Below are positions 1 through 10,975 of a stretch of 64,000 nucleotides of DNA, piece after piece. The translations under genes and the position numbers were made by a program. The DNA comes from Dioscorea cayenensis subsp. rotundata (lineage: Eukaryota > Streptophyta > Magnoliopsida > Dioscoreales > Dioscoreaceae), in contig NC_052478.1 in the NCBI RefSeq assembly GCF_009730915.1, positions 21,990,387-22,054,386 of the forward strand, in the 5' to 3' direction. The notes under the pieces were generated by a model. That model worked only from the letters and a program-made list of their open reading frames with translations, made no database searches and was not told where the DNA came from. How positions within the stretch are numbered: the first letter of the stretch is position 1; the number at the start of each line of letters is the position of its first letter.

Positions 1-2849
1 TGTGAGAACGTGTGGTATAATTAAAATGTCCGAGCAAAACCATATGGTTTGTTTTAAAAATAAAAAATGAAAAAAAAATAAAATAAAATCCATTGCAACA
101 GTGAAGCAGGAAGCTCTGCTCAGTGCTCACCTAAGTTTGATCATTTCACACTGCATTAATCATAGAAACCAACAAACCAATAAAACACCCGCACTGCAGC
201 AAATCATGAATCAATAGAAAGCAAAAAGGTTGAAAGAGTATTTCCACCAACACATGGTCCGGATATGCATATGCATGATTTTTTATTTCTAAGCAACAAA
301 GGAAAAGGATGGCAATTGTTATCTGTTCATTTGCTCCATTACAAAAATACTTAAAGGTTATGATAAACAGTAAACTAATTGGATTCCAAAGAAGAAGTTA
401 AAGTTTATCTATATATATATATATATATTTCTTTTTTTTTTCTTTTTCTTACAAGCAAAGCTAAAAGAAAGACTCAACCAAATTATGCATGGCAGGAATA
501 TCACAATTGAGGAAACAAAGATGAAAACTTTTGTCATAAGAGCCATAATTCATCTCAAATTAAGCACAACATATCACATGGCATGAGGTGTCCATGTTGC
601 AAAAGAGCTGGTGGAAGTCGCTGTAAGTACATTAATCTTATTTGCATATTTGCCAAGCATTAACAGGATATAAAGAACACATAGACGAAACAAAAGAATG
701 CAAAACATAAACTTTCATAAAGAAGTGGAAACATCTAGGAGTAGAGAAAAGCATCAAATGATATAGTTTGAGCATACCCAATAATCTACACATGGCACCA
801 TGTGAAACAGAACTGATGGACAATAAAAGCTATCCAGTCATCACTGAACATGTATTACCATTGTTCTCACCTGTACGCAAGACCGCAGCCACTGATCAGA
901 TAACATTGTATATAAGAAATACCATGAGACTCCGGCGATGAAAGAACCTGCATCGTGTACATTGGAGAAAGAATGCATCAAGTTTCATATATAGTTCACT
1001 ACCCTGTTGAGCAGTGACATTTCAATTGAGTAACTCATAGAAATGATTGAACTAAAAACTTTCATCAGTCTTTCCATTCTATAGAATTTTTTCTGTTGTC
1101 ACAAAGGCAGAATCATTAAGAAAGAGACCTGTGCATTTCTGAACAATTAAAAAAACTAATGGCAAGAAGGTTTACAAATAATAAGCTCCAATATCAATTA
1201 TCTGAGAACTAGTAACAAGAACTCTACACAGCGAAGCAAAGGATTTGACCCTCTGGCCAGAGTTTCCACTGGGTAAAATAATAAGAATGGATCAGACTCC
1301 TGAAAAATGGTTGAAGACATTGACTCCCCATACATGACATTAGTAATTCGTCCTTCTTAACAATGGCTAATGTTCATTGAAGGGTAATGTGGACAGGGTC
1401 TTGATTGCATTTCGTTTCTCACCATCAAAGTCCAAAACATATGCAATTTGCCCAACAAGTTATTCACTGTTTGCAGTTTGTTGACTGCATTACCAATGAA
1501 GGGAGAAAGTATGTAAACCAGTACAGACAGTACCCCCTTTGCTGGCCAATAATGCCCCTATGTATCATTGCTACACACATTGAATTTGAGTTCAGTTATA
1601 TCACTTAACTCCTCTCTTATCACTAGAGCAAATTGCTATCTCGATAATGGGGCCTAAGGCATCTAGCAAGAAGAATCATCCCTTTACCTTGTAGGAGTTT
1701 TTTCAGTTTGTTCCTTCTTTTCTCCCATATAACAACCTTAAGAAAAATCAACAGAAAGGATCCAGAGGAATGTTTTTCTAAGTTACGTGGATTAATAAAG
1801 TTCAATAGACTACACATACATGTGAATGAAGTGATATAATGAAATTCTCCTGCAAAATCATTATGCATTAACAGCCCAGAATGCAAATGTACAATTAAAA
1901 TAAGAAGAAATATAAGTACAGGAATATGCAATGTTCAAATCAACCAATAAAGACAGATTATGTGTTATGGCTACCATAAAGATTCACCTTCCAAGGAGAA
2001 AAATATACATTTGCAAGAGAGCAATTTATTAAGACAGATTATGTTTGGTTTTAATTCCTAAGTATGAACTATAAAGCAACCACTATCTGAAATCAATCTG
2101 CTAAGCTGGAGCTTACTTGAATCTCCTGGAACTTTAGTTGAGCCTCAAACAGTTGTACCACTAGAAATAGATTGTTTTCTGATGAGGTCTAGCACTTAAT
2201 GCAGCTTAAAAGCAAAATGATAAAGCTAAACTTTTGTACCATTGTTGTTTTTCCAACAGCTCTTACAGAATAACATAACCAGGACGTGATGATGTAAAAT
2301 GACAAACATATAAACTGGTCAATGAGTTTATTTGTATCTAGAACCACTAGACCACCCTCTTCAGAAGAACTTTCGAGTTTCTTGTGAAAGTGTTGCCAGT
2401 GAAATGCACACAAAATTGCAAAAAATGTATATACTAAAACAGTATGATCACAACCCATAACCTTGTAATAGCCAATAAACAAGAAAAAAAGTGATTGCCT
2501 ATGGAAAAAAACATTCTAAAGACTCATTTATAAATCACAAACGAAAGGAGTATACCTTGATGTCCTTGTACACATGAGAGGAAAAAAAAAAAGTACAGTA
2601 AAAAGAAGACCTCATGATGCCAAAAATGTTAATAACAGATGCAACTGACTATTGATATCCTCTACATCAGTTAAAATACAAACCATTTTGATTTTACTCA
2701 TCACCCCATGTTAGTTAATTACCCATTATCTATAAGGATATATATCTCTTCATGATCACATTAATAATGGAAACAACTAACACACACAGCAGAATGTTCT
2801 CATGGAATAGAAGTACCAAGAAAGATGTTCCGTTCCCTCTATCTCTCTC
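1..2849. other. non-coding region downstream of GnT-II
   Basis: I find no convincing coding sequence here. The stretch is AT-rich, with an (AT)n tract near 410-428 and short open frames with no recognisable domain. It lies 3' of the minus-strand GnT-II gene. On the minus strand there is a good donor (CAG/GTGAGA, intron side starting at 870) and a matching acceptor (TACTTACAG, ending at 621). They could bound a 250-nt intron in a 3' UTR or a non-coding transcript. The sequence alone does not decide this. Confidence 0.5.
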
Positions 2850-4142
2850 TCAAATAGATGGTGCCTCTACAAAATGATACATGTGCGCAAAACTCAAGCA
2901 AAGCTTTTGATCCCGCTCATCGCCCCACCCACCCCAACCTTTAAATCCTGCTTGATAGCCACCTTGCTTCTTGACCACATGAAGGGGCCAATTTGAATTG
3001 ATGTTTGGAATTTTATCGGCATCATCCACATCAACACTCACCACACCATTATCGATGCAAGCATTCCGTGAGTCTTGGCCCTGATGCAGTCCGCACTTGC
3101 CAAAATGGGCAGCACTTCTCCTCGGTCCCCTTAGACTATAAACTGTGGTTCCCCAGGAGGGGAAAATAGTTGCCCACATGGTTATGTCCCAATTATAATC
3201 ATCAAATGTGCAAAAGTTCTTGGCTTGTGCATGGATCTTCCTCCACACAGTCCTATTCCAGGCATAACCAACATTGCCCATTTTCTCAGCAATCAAGGTC
3301 TCCCATCCTTCTCCCTTTGAGTTCACATCAGATGGCGCCAAGTTTGCAGCATAACAATCAGGACATTTCCAAGGCTTCATCCTGGTTAGGAGTTGAATAT
3401 TCCGATAGGCATTTGGAAGAACATAATGGTCCTCCTCAATGAAAAGAATGTGACCAGTGTAACCTTTGGTCTCTGGCAGACCATCCCATACAGTATTCAT
3501 CATCCACCACCAATGATGCTTCAAAGAAACAATCTTTGGAGACCGGTGATTTCCATACTGATCAGGATTACCATTACACTTTTTCTCAGCTGCATTCTCT
3601 TTATCATGGCAATCTCCAGGCGCAACACCAGGGAAGCTGTCTGGAAAAAGATGCGGCGAATATGGTGCAAAGATTTGCTTCACCTGACAGAACTTGATAC
3701 CTTGAACAATCTCATCCATCTCCCTGTAATATCCATCATGACTAACAACCAGCAATGTTTCTCCAATCCCTTCCACAGCGGACAAACTCTGAACCACAAC
3801 TTTGAGATACTGTGGGCGGTTGTGCACATACAAGACAATCTTGATATGATCCTTTGCTAAATTAGGGAACAGGTTTAAGTTCCTTGGAGGCAGTTTATTT
3901 CGTTCTTCCAATGAGATGGACAAGACTGTCTGGTTAGGGAACTCGGGCTTGAACTTTGAATCAAGCAACACCTCTTCTTGTTCCAAGACAAGTGGCGCCT
4001 CTTCTCCTTCTACTCGAAAGGAAAGCATGCGCTTGCCAGACAGGGCAATCAGGATAAGAGCCACCAGCAGGACCGAGAGGAGCAAGGGAAGCAGTCGCCG
4101 CAGCCCAGCATCCTTCAATCGAGATCTCTTGTTAAAAGCCAT
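2850..4142 (-). CDS. GNTII: alpha-1,6-mannosyl-glycoprotein 2-beta-N-acetylglucosaminyltransferase (GnT-II)
   Basis: Golgi enzyme that adds beta-1,2-GlcNAc from UDP-GlcNAc to the alpha-1,6-mannose arm of N-glycans, the step that opens the second antenna of complex glycans (MGAT2 family). The gene is a single exon of 430 codons, the usual plant length. I chose the methionine at 4142 (MAFNKRSRLKD) rather than an in-frame one at 4244. It gives the expected type II topology: a short basic cytosolic tail, a membrane anchor at about residues 16-36, a stem, then the catalytic domain. Visible family signatures are IVLYVHNRPQYL (about 102-113), the LFIEEDHYVLPNA block with the metal-binding E-E-D at 236-238, and several conserved cysteines (for example 260, 263, 311, 350, 362). 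The frame is intact. The 5' leader holds a GA/TA microsatellite. Function is assigned by family similarity; I am very sure of the family. Confidence 0.96.
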   Translation of the reverse strand: MAFNKRSRLKDAGLRRLLPLLLSVLLVALILIALSGKRMLSFRVEGEEAPLVLEQEEVLLDSKFKPEFPNQTVLSISLEERNKLPPRNLNLFPNLAKDHIKIVLYVHNRPQYLKVVVQSLSAVEGIGETLLVVSHDGYYREMDEIVQGIKFCQVKQIFAPYSPHLFPDSFPGVAPGDCHDKENAAEKKCNGNPDQYGNHRSPKIVSLKHHWWWMMNTVWDGLPETKGYTGHILFIEEDHYVLPNAYRNIQLLTRMKPWKCPDCYAANLAPSDVNSKGEGWETLIAEKMGNVGYAWNRTVWRKIHAQAKNFCTFDDYNWDITMWATIFPSWGTTVYSLRGPRRSAAHFGKCGLHQGQDSRNACIDNGVVSVDVDDADKIPNINSNWPLHVVKKQGGYQAGFKGWGGWGDERDQKLCLSFAHMYHFVEAPSI

Positions 4143-5648
4143 CACAAAGCAACCTCCTTTATATATAATAAACACTTGCTCGATCAATAACAAAACCAGC
4201 GGCTGCAAAGCTAGTGAGTTGCAAGGAAAACACACAAGATACACATCAAAATAGCATCTTTCTTCTCCTAACTAGCAGAACAAGAGCAACCAACCTCTCT
4301 ATAGGGGAAAAAAAAACCCCACAAACAAAGTTGACATGCCAAGCCAAGCGAAGCCAATCCAAGCGCCAAAATAATAAATCCCAGCTTTCTTTCTCGTTTC
4401 TACTGAAGAACAAATTAATGGATCATGGAGCACCTAAAAACCCACCTTCATTAAAGCTCCACAAAACCTTAATCCTCACAGGAAACAAAAAGCTCCAAAC
4501 AAGGAAATCAAAAAGCCAATTTAACACCAAAAAGAAGCTAGCACTGCCATCAAAATCACAAATTGTTTATCTCAATGCGTTTTGAAGAACACATAGTTGG
4601 ATTCCAAACAAGGCAAGAAGGAGAGAAACAACCAACCTTTTTTGATCTGATGCAAGCAATCAGTCCTCAGGAACTTGGGAACAATTCTAATGAATCAAGG
4701 GCTAGTGAAAGCTTGTTGGGATTTGCCAGTCCAGGCGGCTAGGAAGGAGCGAGGAAGAAGGTGGCATAGGTCTTCTAGTGAGAGACAGAGAGAGAGAGAT
4801 ATATATATATCTATAGAGAGAGAGAGAGATAGAGATAGAGAGATAGAGAGATAGTACGTCTGTGCGTGGTCTAATGGCAATGGTGAGTTACAAAATAACC
4901 AATAACAAAATCATGTTTAATTCGTTATTAAAAAAAATTAAATTTATAAATAAATATATTCAATAACTAGTTTTAATTTAAAATTTTGTCAATATTTATA
5001 AATATTTATTATTATTTAAAAAATAATAATAATTTTTTGACTAATTCAAATTAAAAAAAAAATATATTCCTCTACCAACAAATAACAATGGTTGAGTTGA
5101 GTTGTGGTTTGCATTTCCTTTTCAAATTATTTAGACGAAATGCTTCTATCCCCCGACCCAACAGTCTTCCATAATTATTATTATTATTATTGTTACTGTT
5201 TATTTTTAAACTAAAAAATTAATAAATCATCTACTCAACAACTCATCTTACAAATACGTGCAAGATAATTAATTTTATCTTGCACTCAAATCCAACTCCA
5301 ACAAACCCAATTCCTCTAGTGCAATGTCATTGGCTGATGTCAATATCTAGTTTTTCTTTACTATTTGATATACTAAGCTAATAAGCTATAAAAATTTAGC
5401 CAGCAATAGGTTGATATTTTCAAACAAAGAAATACTAACCAACAGACATCCCATAAAAGACAGAAAGATATGAAAAACCCCAAGAAAAGAGTAATATATT
5501 CTGGAATAACATAAGATAGATATAATGTAGCAAGCAAGCACAGACACCAACTGATAACCAATATCTGCAATACTGAGACATAACCTTAACCAGAAAGGAG
5601 TTTGCTTAATTGCAAATTGTCTTCTATAAGTTCACTTGATTATGATTT
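4143..5648. other. GnT-II leader/promoter and spacer to the next gene
   Basis: Upstream of the GnT-II start codon. The first about 700 bases are probably 5' UTR and core promoter (purine- and A-rich on the plus strand, pyrimidine-rich on the transcribed sense). They contain a compound GA/TA microsatellite at about 4779-4853. From about 4900 to 5300 the DNA is AT-rich with no genes. From 5300 to 5648 it is the 3' flank of the neighbouring minus-strand gene. Confidence 0.5.
4779..4853. repeat. compound (GA)n/(TA)n/(GATA)n microsatellite
   Basis: Runs of GAGAGA, then ATATAT, then GAGAGA, then AGATAGAGATAG, seen directly. It lies about 640-710 bp upstream of the GnT-II start codon, in the likely leader or core promoter. 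Confidence 0.9.
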
Positions 5649-7076
5649 TCAGCGGGAGTATTTATCAAACTGAGATTCATGGCAATGCGGATCGAGCCAA
5701 TCACGAGGTGAACCCTTTGACATGGTGCCGGTGCTGTAACTGTTGCTTACCTTACTGCCTACTAGCTCTCGCAAAGTTTCCACCTTGTTTTCTCGCCCTG
5801 TCCCACGAAACTTACGATCCGCTACCTTCACTCTATGCTTCAATTTCTGCTTATAGCCAGTAGCCGTCGGGAGCTCTGGTTGTTTGGTTTGAGAAGGTGG
5901 CGCACCGTGAGGCCCCAAGTATATCTTCTCTTCCTCCTTGATTATCTGTTTCTAAGCATAGAGAAGTAGAGGACATTCAAATCAATCCCTGATTTCTTCA
6001 AAGTAAAAAAGATGACACCTTAACAAAAAGAGACCTTACCTGTGGTGGAACTTTAGGATCCCTCACTACAGGAACATTGTTGTTAATGAAGTCAGAGTCC
6101 TCAATAGACAAGCTCGGGATCACAAAATCTTCACTGTCTGTTGCATAAAAACCATCTCAATCAGTAAAGTTTGGTTTTAACCAGCAGGAGCTCATTATGA
6201 AGCCATGACTGACACTCAGGCTACCACTTAACAGTCAATTAAGAATGTCATTGTCATATTAAGTTTCCAAACAATTTAGATTGCTAGGACAATATGAAAA
6301 CCAGACCACCAGAAAAACCATGTACCGTGTCCAGATGACAAATTAAAGATAAATTACATAATGTGACCAACACAAACAATTCAGTTAATCATGTGTGTCA
6401 TGTGGCATCATGCTTTTTCCTGTCCTAGACTCCGTAAGATTACCTCAAAGTTTGCATCTGATAGTAGACAACTACTCGAGGTTTTAACAGATGACCATAC
6501 CATAAACTTTCACATAAAGAATGTTTTATACAAGTAAGAACTAGTTGCATAATAAGGGTTAAAAAAACATAAAATCCTTCGGAAGTCTTTTCAGGTATTA
6601 ATGGATCATCAATGAGACTACAACAAGCTTGCATGTATGACTTGAGTTTGTCAGATGTTTGGTTGAAACAGAAGTTGCAGAAAGTATGGTCAATGGCAAA
6701 GTAGAATGTTTACTCTCTGCAATTTAAAACCCAATTTGGTTATCAGTTTTACAAATTTCCTAACATTCCTCTGTACGGGCCTTTTTGCACAACTATTTTG
6801 GCTGATCAATTGTTCAGGAAGCTTGATCTTCCTTCCTACCCAAAGTCAAAGTGCACAGCAAAGCCAACCCCTTTGCATTTGACATGGATAGGATCATTAG
6901 TTGACATTGCTAACTGTCTACCAAGGAATCTGACCAACAGTTCAAGCCATAAAAACGGAGGAGTTTGACCATTGATCATGCCTAAATTGGATCTGGAACT
7001 CTCTTGTTCTGCAATCATTCAGTTGTCAGACTTAGACTTTAGTAATGTACTGATTAATGACATCTGATTGAGAATA

Positions 7077-7107
<31 letters not shown>

Positions 7108-7751
7108 ACGCAAATTAAAGCATGGCTCATGATGGTGAAGGATTCTAAAACTTTAGGAACAAACTAGTAATCCTAATTTCCATCTAGAGTTTTCTTGATT
7201 CAGTGAGAACAGACTCCTTTAATATATATATATATATATATATTTGTTTTTTGATACTCATCTCTTTCTATTCATCTCCAATATTCACATGCATGGTTTG
7301 CAAGACCAAACACACTAGTGTTTCTGCTCAGATATCATCATGCCTCAGACCTCCAAAGTGGATACAATGATTCATCCCCACACAATTCACAATGGAAAAA
7401 GACTTCCAATAGTCCAACAGCTAAGAATTTTAGACACGTTTTGGATATCAGAAGCATATCTTTCCATTTGGTCCATTGGCATTGTGTCACCACACCACTC
7501 TGTTGATATGAACAACACTATATAGCACAAAAATGATTAAAAATAAATAGATAAATTGTCCAAATTGGTAGAACGATCCAAACGAAGATAAGTCCATTAG
7601 CAGTGGATTGAAACAGAATATACTGCACATCACCAACTGATCATACAGGAAAAAAAAAAGGAAATAAAATAGTAAAAGTGAGACCTTTCAGTCCCAAACA
7701 TCAAATTAACATCCAGATAACCATCATTGGATTTATAACTTCACCAATCCG

Positions 7752-7792
<41 letters not shown>

Positions 7793-7921
7793 CGCAAATA
7801 TAAAATTTCTTAAAAAATACCTAAAAATCAGAATTTTAGATGAAAAAAAAAACACAAAATCGATCTCACCCCACTCGTGTTCTTCGACAGATGGAGCGGA
7901 TTGGCTCAGAGACGGATCCAT
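5649..7921 (-). CDS. conserved plant protein of unknown function, 150 aa (three exons)
   Basis: I do not recognise a named family. Exons, in transcript order: 7921-7870, 6137-6040 and 5951-5649. Donors are at 7869 (G/GTGAGA) and 6039 (CAG/GTAAGG); acceptors end in CAACAG and GCTTAG. The phases match exactly: 52 nt, then 98 nt, then 303 nt including the stop. The first intron is about 1.7 kb. The product is soluble, with no signal peptide or membrane segment. It starts MDPSLSQSAPSVEEHEW, continues with an acidic SEDFVIPSLSIED stretch (about 19-31) and a PHGAPPSQ motif near 64-71, then a strongly basic central part (KQKLKHRVKVADRK) followed by GTGRENKVETLRELVG. It ends with a GSPRDWLDPHCHESQFDK motif. 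The acidic-then-basic layout could suit a nucleic-acid or chaperone role, but that is a guess. An internal exon missed in the long intron cannot be ruled out, although the phase needs none. Confidence 0.8.
7752..7793. repeat. (AAC)n microsatellite
   Basis: Fourteen consecutive AAC units, read directly, inside the first intron of the 150-aa protein gene and about 75 bases downstream of its donor. Confidence 0.95.
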
Positions 7922-8131
7922 GGATGACAGACAAACATGGATTTCAACAACCACCGGGGCACAAGAGCCCGGAAAAAAAGGAAAAGATATAACTTTGATG
8001 AAGAAATCGAACAAGAGTATTTCGGCGGAGATAGAGCGAGAGGAGGAGGAGATTAGGGAGCTTTCGCTACCTCTCTCGCGCTTCCGCCTCTCTTTGCTCG
8101 AGGAGATATCACGATGAGTATTATGACACAA

Positions 8132-8989
8132 ATACCCCTATAAATTCCTCAAATCACGAAACCAACCACGTGGGCCGGCATTGAAACTAATCAACTAATT
8201 TAAAGCCCAATCTGATAATATATAATATTATTTATAAATTAAAAAAAAAACAAATAAAAATTTTTAAAAAAACAATATAGGACCAACAGCCATTTAGGTT
8301 ATTAACACTGTATAAGATATTTGTGTATTATTGATAAAACAGTTTGAATCTCAACTCACGTGTGTATATATATATATATCTCTGATATGCGATTTTTTTA
8401 TAATTATCAAAAAAAGAAAAAGAAATAAACAAATAAAAAATAGCCATTTTTATACATTGGACCGCCACTTGTGTTGTTTATATGTGGGTTTAGATTCACT
8501 TTGGGTCATGTATGGGCGGTGCAATAGTGGTCCTATTGCTAGACTTACCATTAGATTCCATCCATCTGTTCATTAATTAAGAAACTAGTCATGTGTATAT
8601 ATATGTGGAGTATTATAAACATGCAGAGGTACGTCATGGTGAGAGAAATAAAGTCTTATTCCTTTATACATATCATGAATGAATATATATATATATATTA
8701 AAGGATAGCCTTATCATTTTAATCAACATATTCCTTCCAGTCATGATCATAACAATATGGAATCTGATGCCATTTTTTTTTTCCATGGATGGTAGCTAGT
8801 GAATTCTATTTCCATTGAAACATTGATCACTGTTGATGAGTTAATAGATAGATCTCTTGCTACCTCTCAATCACATGTTCAAGAAGAATCTTGTGTGACC
8901 ACTCACTACTTTACATGAAAACAATGACACTTTCTCTTTCTTTCTTTCGATGAGAGTTTTTTTCCCCTTAATATTGAGCTCTCTCAAAA
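8132..8989. other. AT-rich spacer
   Basis: Upstream flank of the 150-aa protein gene. Contains (AT)n tracts near 8363 and 8684 and no recognisable gene. Confidence 0.5.
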
Positions 8990-10975
8990 TTACCAAGTCC
9001 AATGACAGAATTACATTTAAATGCTTGATTTTTTTTAAAATTATTTTTACTCATTGAAAACAAACTTTATAAATTATATTTTTTTTTACATGATTATATA
9101 TATATATTTAAATATATAAAAATTCATTAAAACAAATGAAGTTTTTTCTTTTACTACCACTTGGAAAATTGCTAAAATCTCAATAAAAAAATCACACTTA
9201 ACCCCTTATAAATTTTTTGTTTATGAAAAAAAATGTTTTTTTAATAATTTATACTTTTTACAGCCTTTATATTAAAAAAAACATCCATAAAAAAAGACGA
9301 AGTTTTTTCATTGCTTTCTTTTATTCCATACTTTGAAAATTAAAAAAAAAAATCAATAAAAAGATACACTTAACCCCTATAAAATCTTATTTATATTTTT
9401 TAAAAGTGAGATTTTTGTAATATCTTTTTAACAAGATTATATATGAAATTTCCTATTCAAAAATATGATTTTTTTTTTTAATTACTATATAGCCTTTGAG
9501 AATATCCAAGTCTCAGTTATAAAATTACACTTAACTCCATATACATTTTTTAACTTTCTTCTTTGAAATAAAATTTTTTTTAGTAATTAATACTTTTTAT
9601 AAGGTTATACATGAAAACTATCCATTTAAAAGGTTAAACATTTTTCATTACTCTAGTCAAAATCCAAATCTTAATTACAAAGTTACACCCCTTATAACAT
9701 TTTTATTTTTATTCTTTGAAATAAAAAGATTTTCGTAATTCATGCTTTCTGGAGGATTATATATGAAAACACCCATTCATAATCTTTTAGTTTTTTCCCA
9801 TACCATAGCCTTTGTAAATTACACAAATCTCAACCATAAAATTACCCAAAAGCTTTATTTTATTTTCTAAAAGAATTTTTTTTTTGTGATTTATATTTTT
9901 TATAGGGTTATATATGAAAAATATTATTCAAAAAGTTGGAGATTTTTCTTTACCTTTAAAAATTTCTCAAATCCCAAATTTAAAATTATACTTAACCCCT
10001 TGTAAAATTTTTAATTTATTCTCGAAATGAGATTTTTTTTATAATTTATACTTTTTGTAGGGTTATAGGTGAAAATTACCCATTCAAAACTTGAACTATC
10101 TTTTCTTATTATATCCTTTGAAAAGTGCTCGAATTTTAATTATAAAGTTATATTTAAACCCATATAAATTTCTTTGAAGGAAAATTATATATATATATAT
10201 ATATATATTACACGAGCATGTAAATGAAAATAACCATTCAAAAAGTTTGAGTATTTTTTCCCAAAAATTAGCCAAATCACAATTTTTTTTCCATTTAAAT
10301 ATGATTTTATATCAAAAATGTCATTCCAAAATTTGAAAGTTTTTTCCTTTAATATAGCCTTTAAAATTTTTCAAATCCCAATTTTAAAATTATTATTAAT
10401 CTTTTTAAAATTTTTAATTTTATTCTTTGAAAGAGGAAAACCTTTAGTTTATACATTTTGTGGGATTACATGTGAAAAACTATTCATTCAAAAATTTGAG
10501 TTTTTTTTTTCCCTTATTATAACCTTTGAAAATTGTTCAAATCCTAATCACAAAATTATATTTAACCCCCTATAAGATCTTTTTTTTATTTTTTTATTTT
10601 TAAATGATTCTATAGTTTATATTTTATACAAGTTTGTATATGAAAAATATTCATTCAAAACGTTTTTTATTTACTATAATTTCTGAAAATTAACCAAATC
10701 CTAGTTATGAGATTACTCTTTTACTCTCTATAAAATTTGATTTTTATTATTTGAAAGAGAATGTTTTTTGTAATTTATATTTTTTATAAGGTTGTGTATG
10801 AAAAATATCCTTTAAAAAGTTGGATTTTTTCCATATTATAGCCTTTGAAAATTGTTCAATTCTCAACTGCATAATTACACTCAACCCCTTGTAAAATTTT
10901 TATTTACATTTTTCTGAAAGAAAAAAAAACTATATAATTTTTTATAATTTTGTTATCTGGTAACATTTGAAAAAT
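8990..10975. repeat. degenerate AT-rich tandem satellite, about 160-bp unit, about 12 copies
   Basis: A recurring block is seen directly. It holds an ACACTTAACCCCTTATAAAA-like box, a TTCTTTGAAA box, a GTAATTTATACTTTTTATAG box, a GGTTATATATGAAAA box, a CCATTCAAAA box, and TATAGCCTTTGAAAATT followed by CAAATCTCAATTATAAAATT. Successive TTAACCCC boxes fall near 9198, 9368, 9528, 9686, 9842, 9988, 10149, 10390, 10556, 10715 and 10880, so the spacing is usually 146-170. One unit near 10240-10325 looks shortened to about 90 bp. Units are perhaps 65-80% alike, so this is an old array. No open frame or terminal repeats are visible. Confidence 0.85.

Noticed and set aside
7733-8131. 132-codon minus-strand frame ending in a poly-Leu tail
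   Set aside because: Includes the true first exon (7921-7870) but continues through its donor into the (AAC)n microsatellite. Only the exon was kept.
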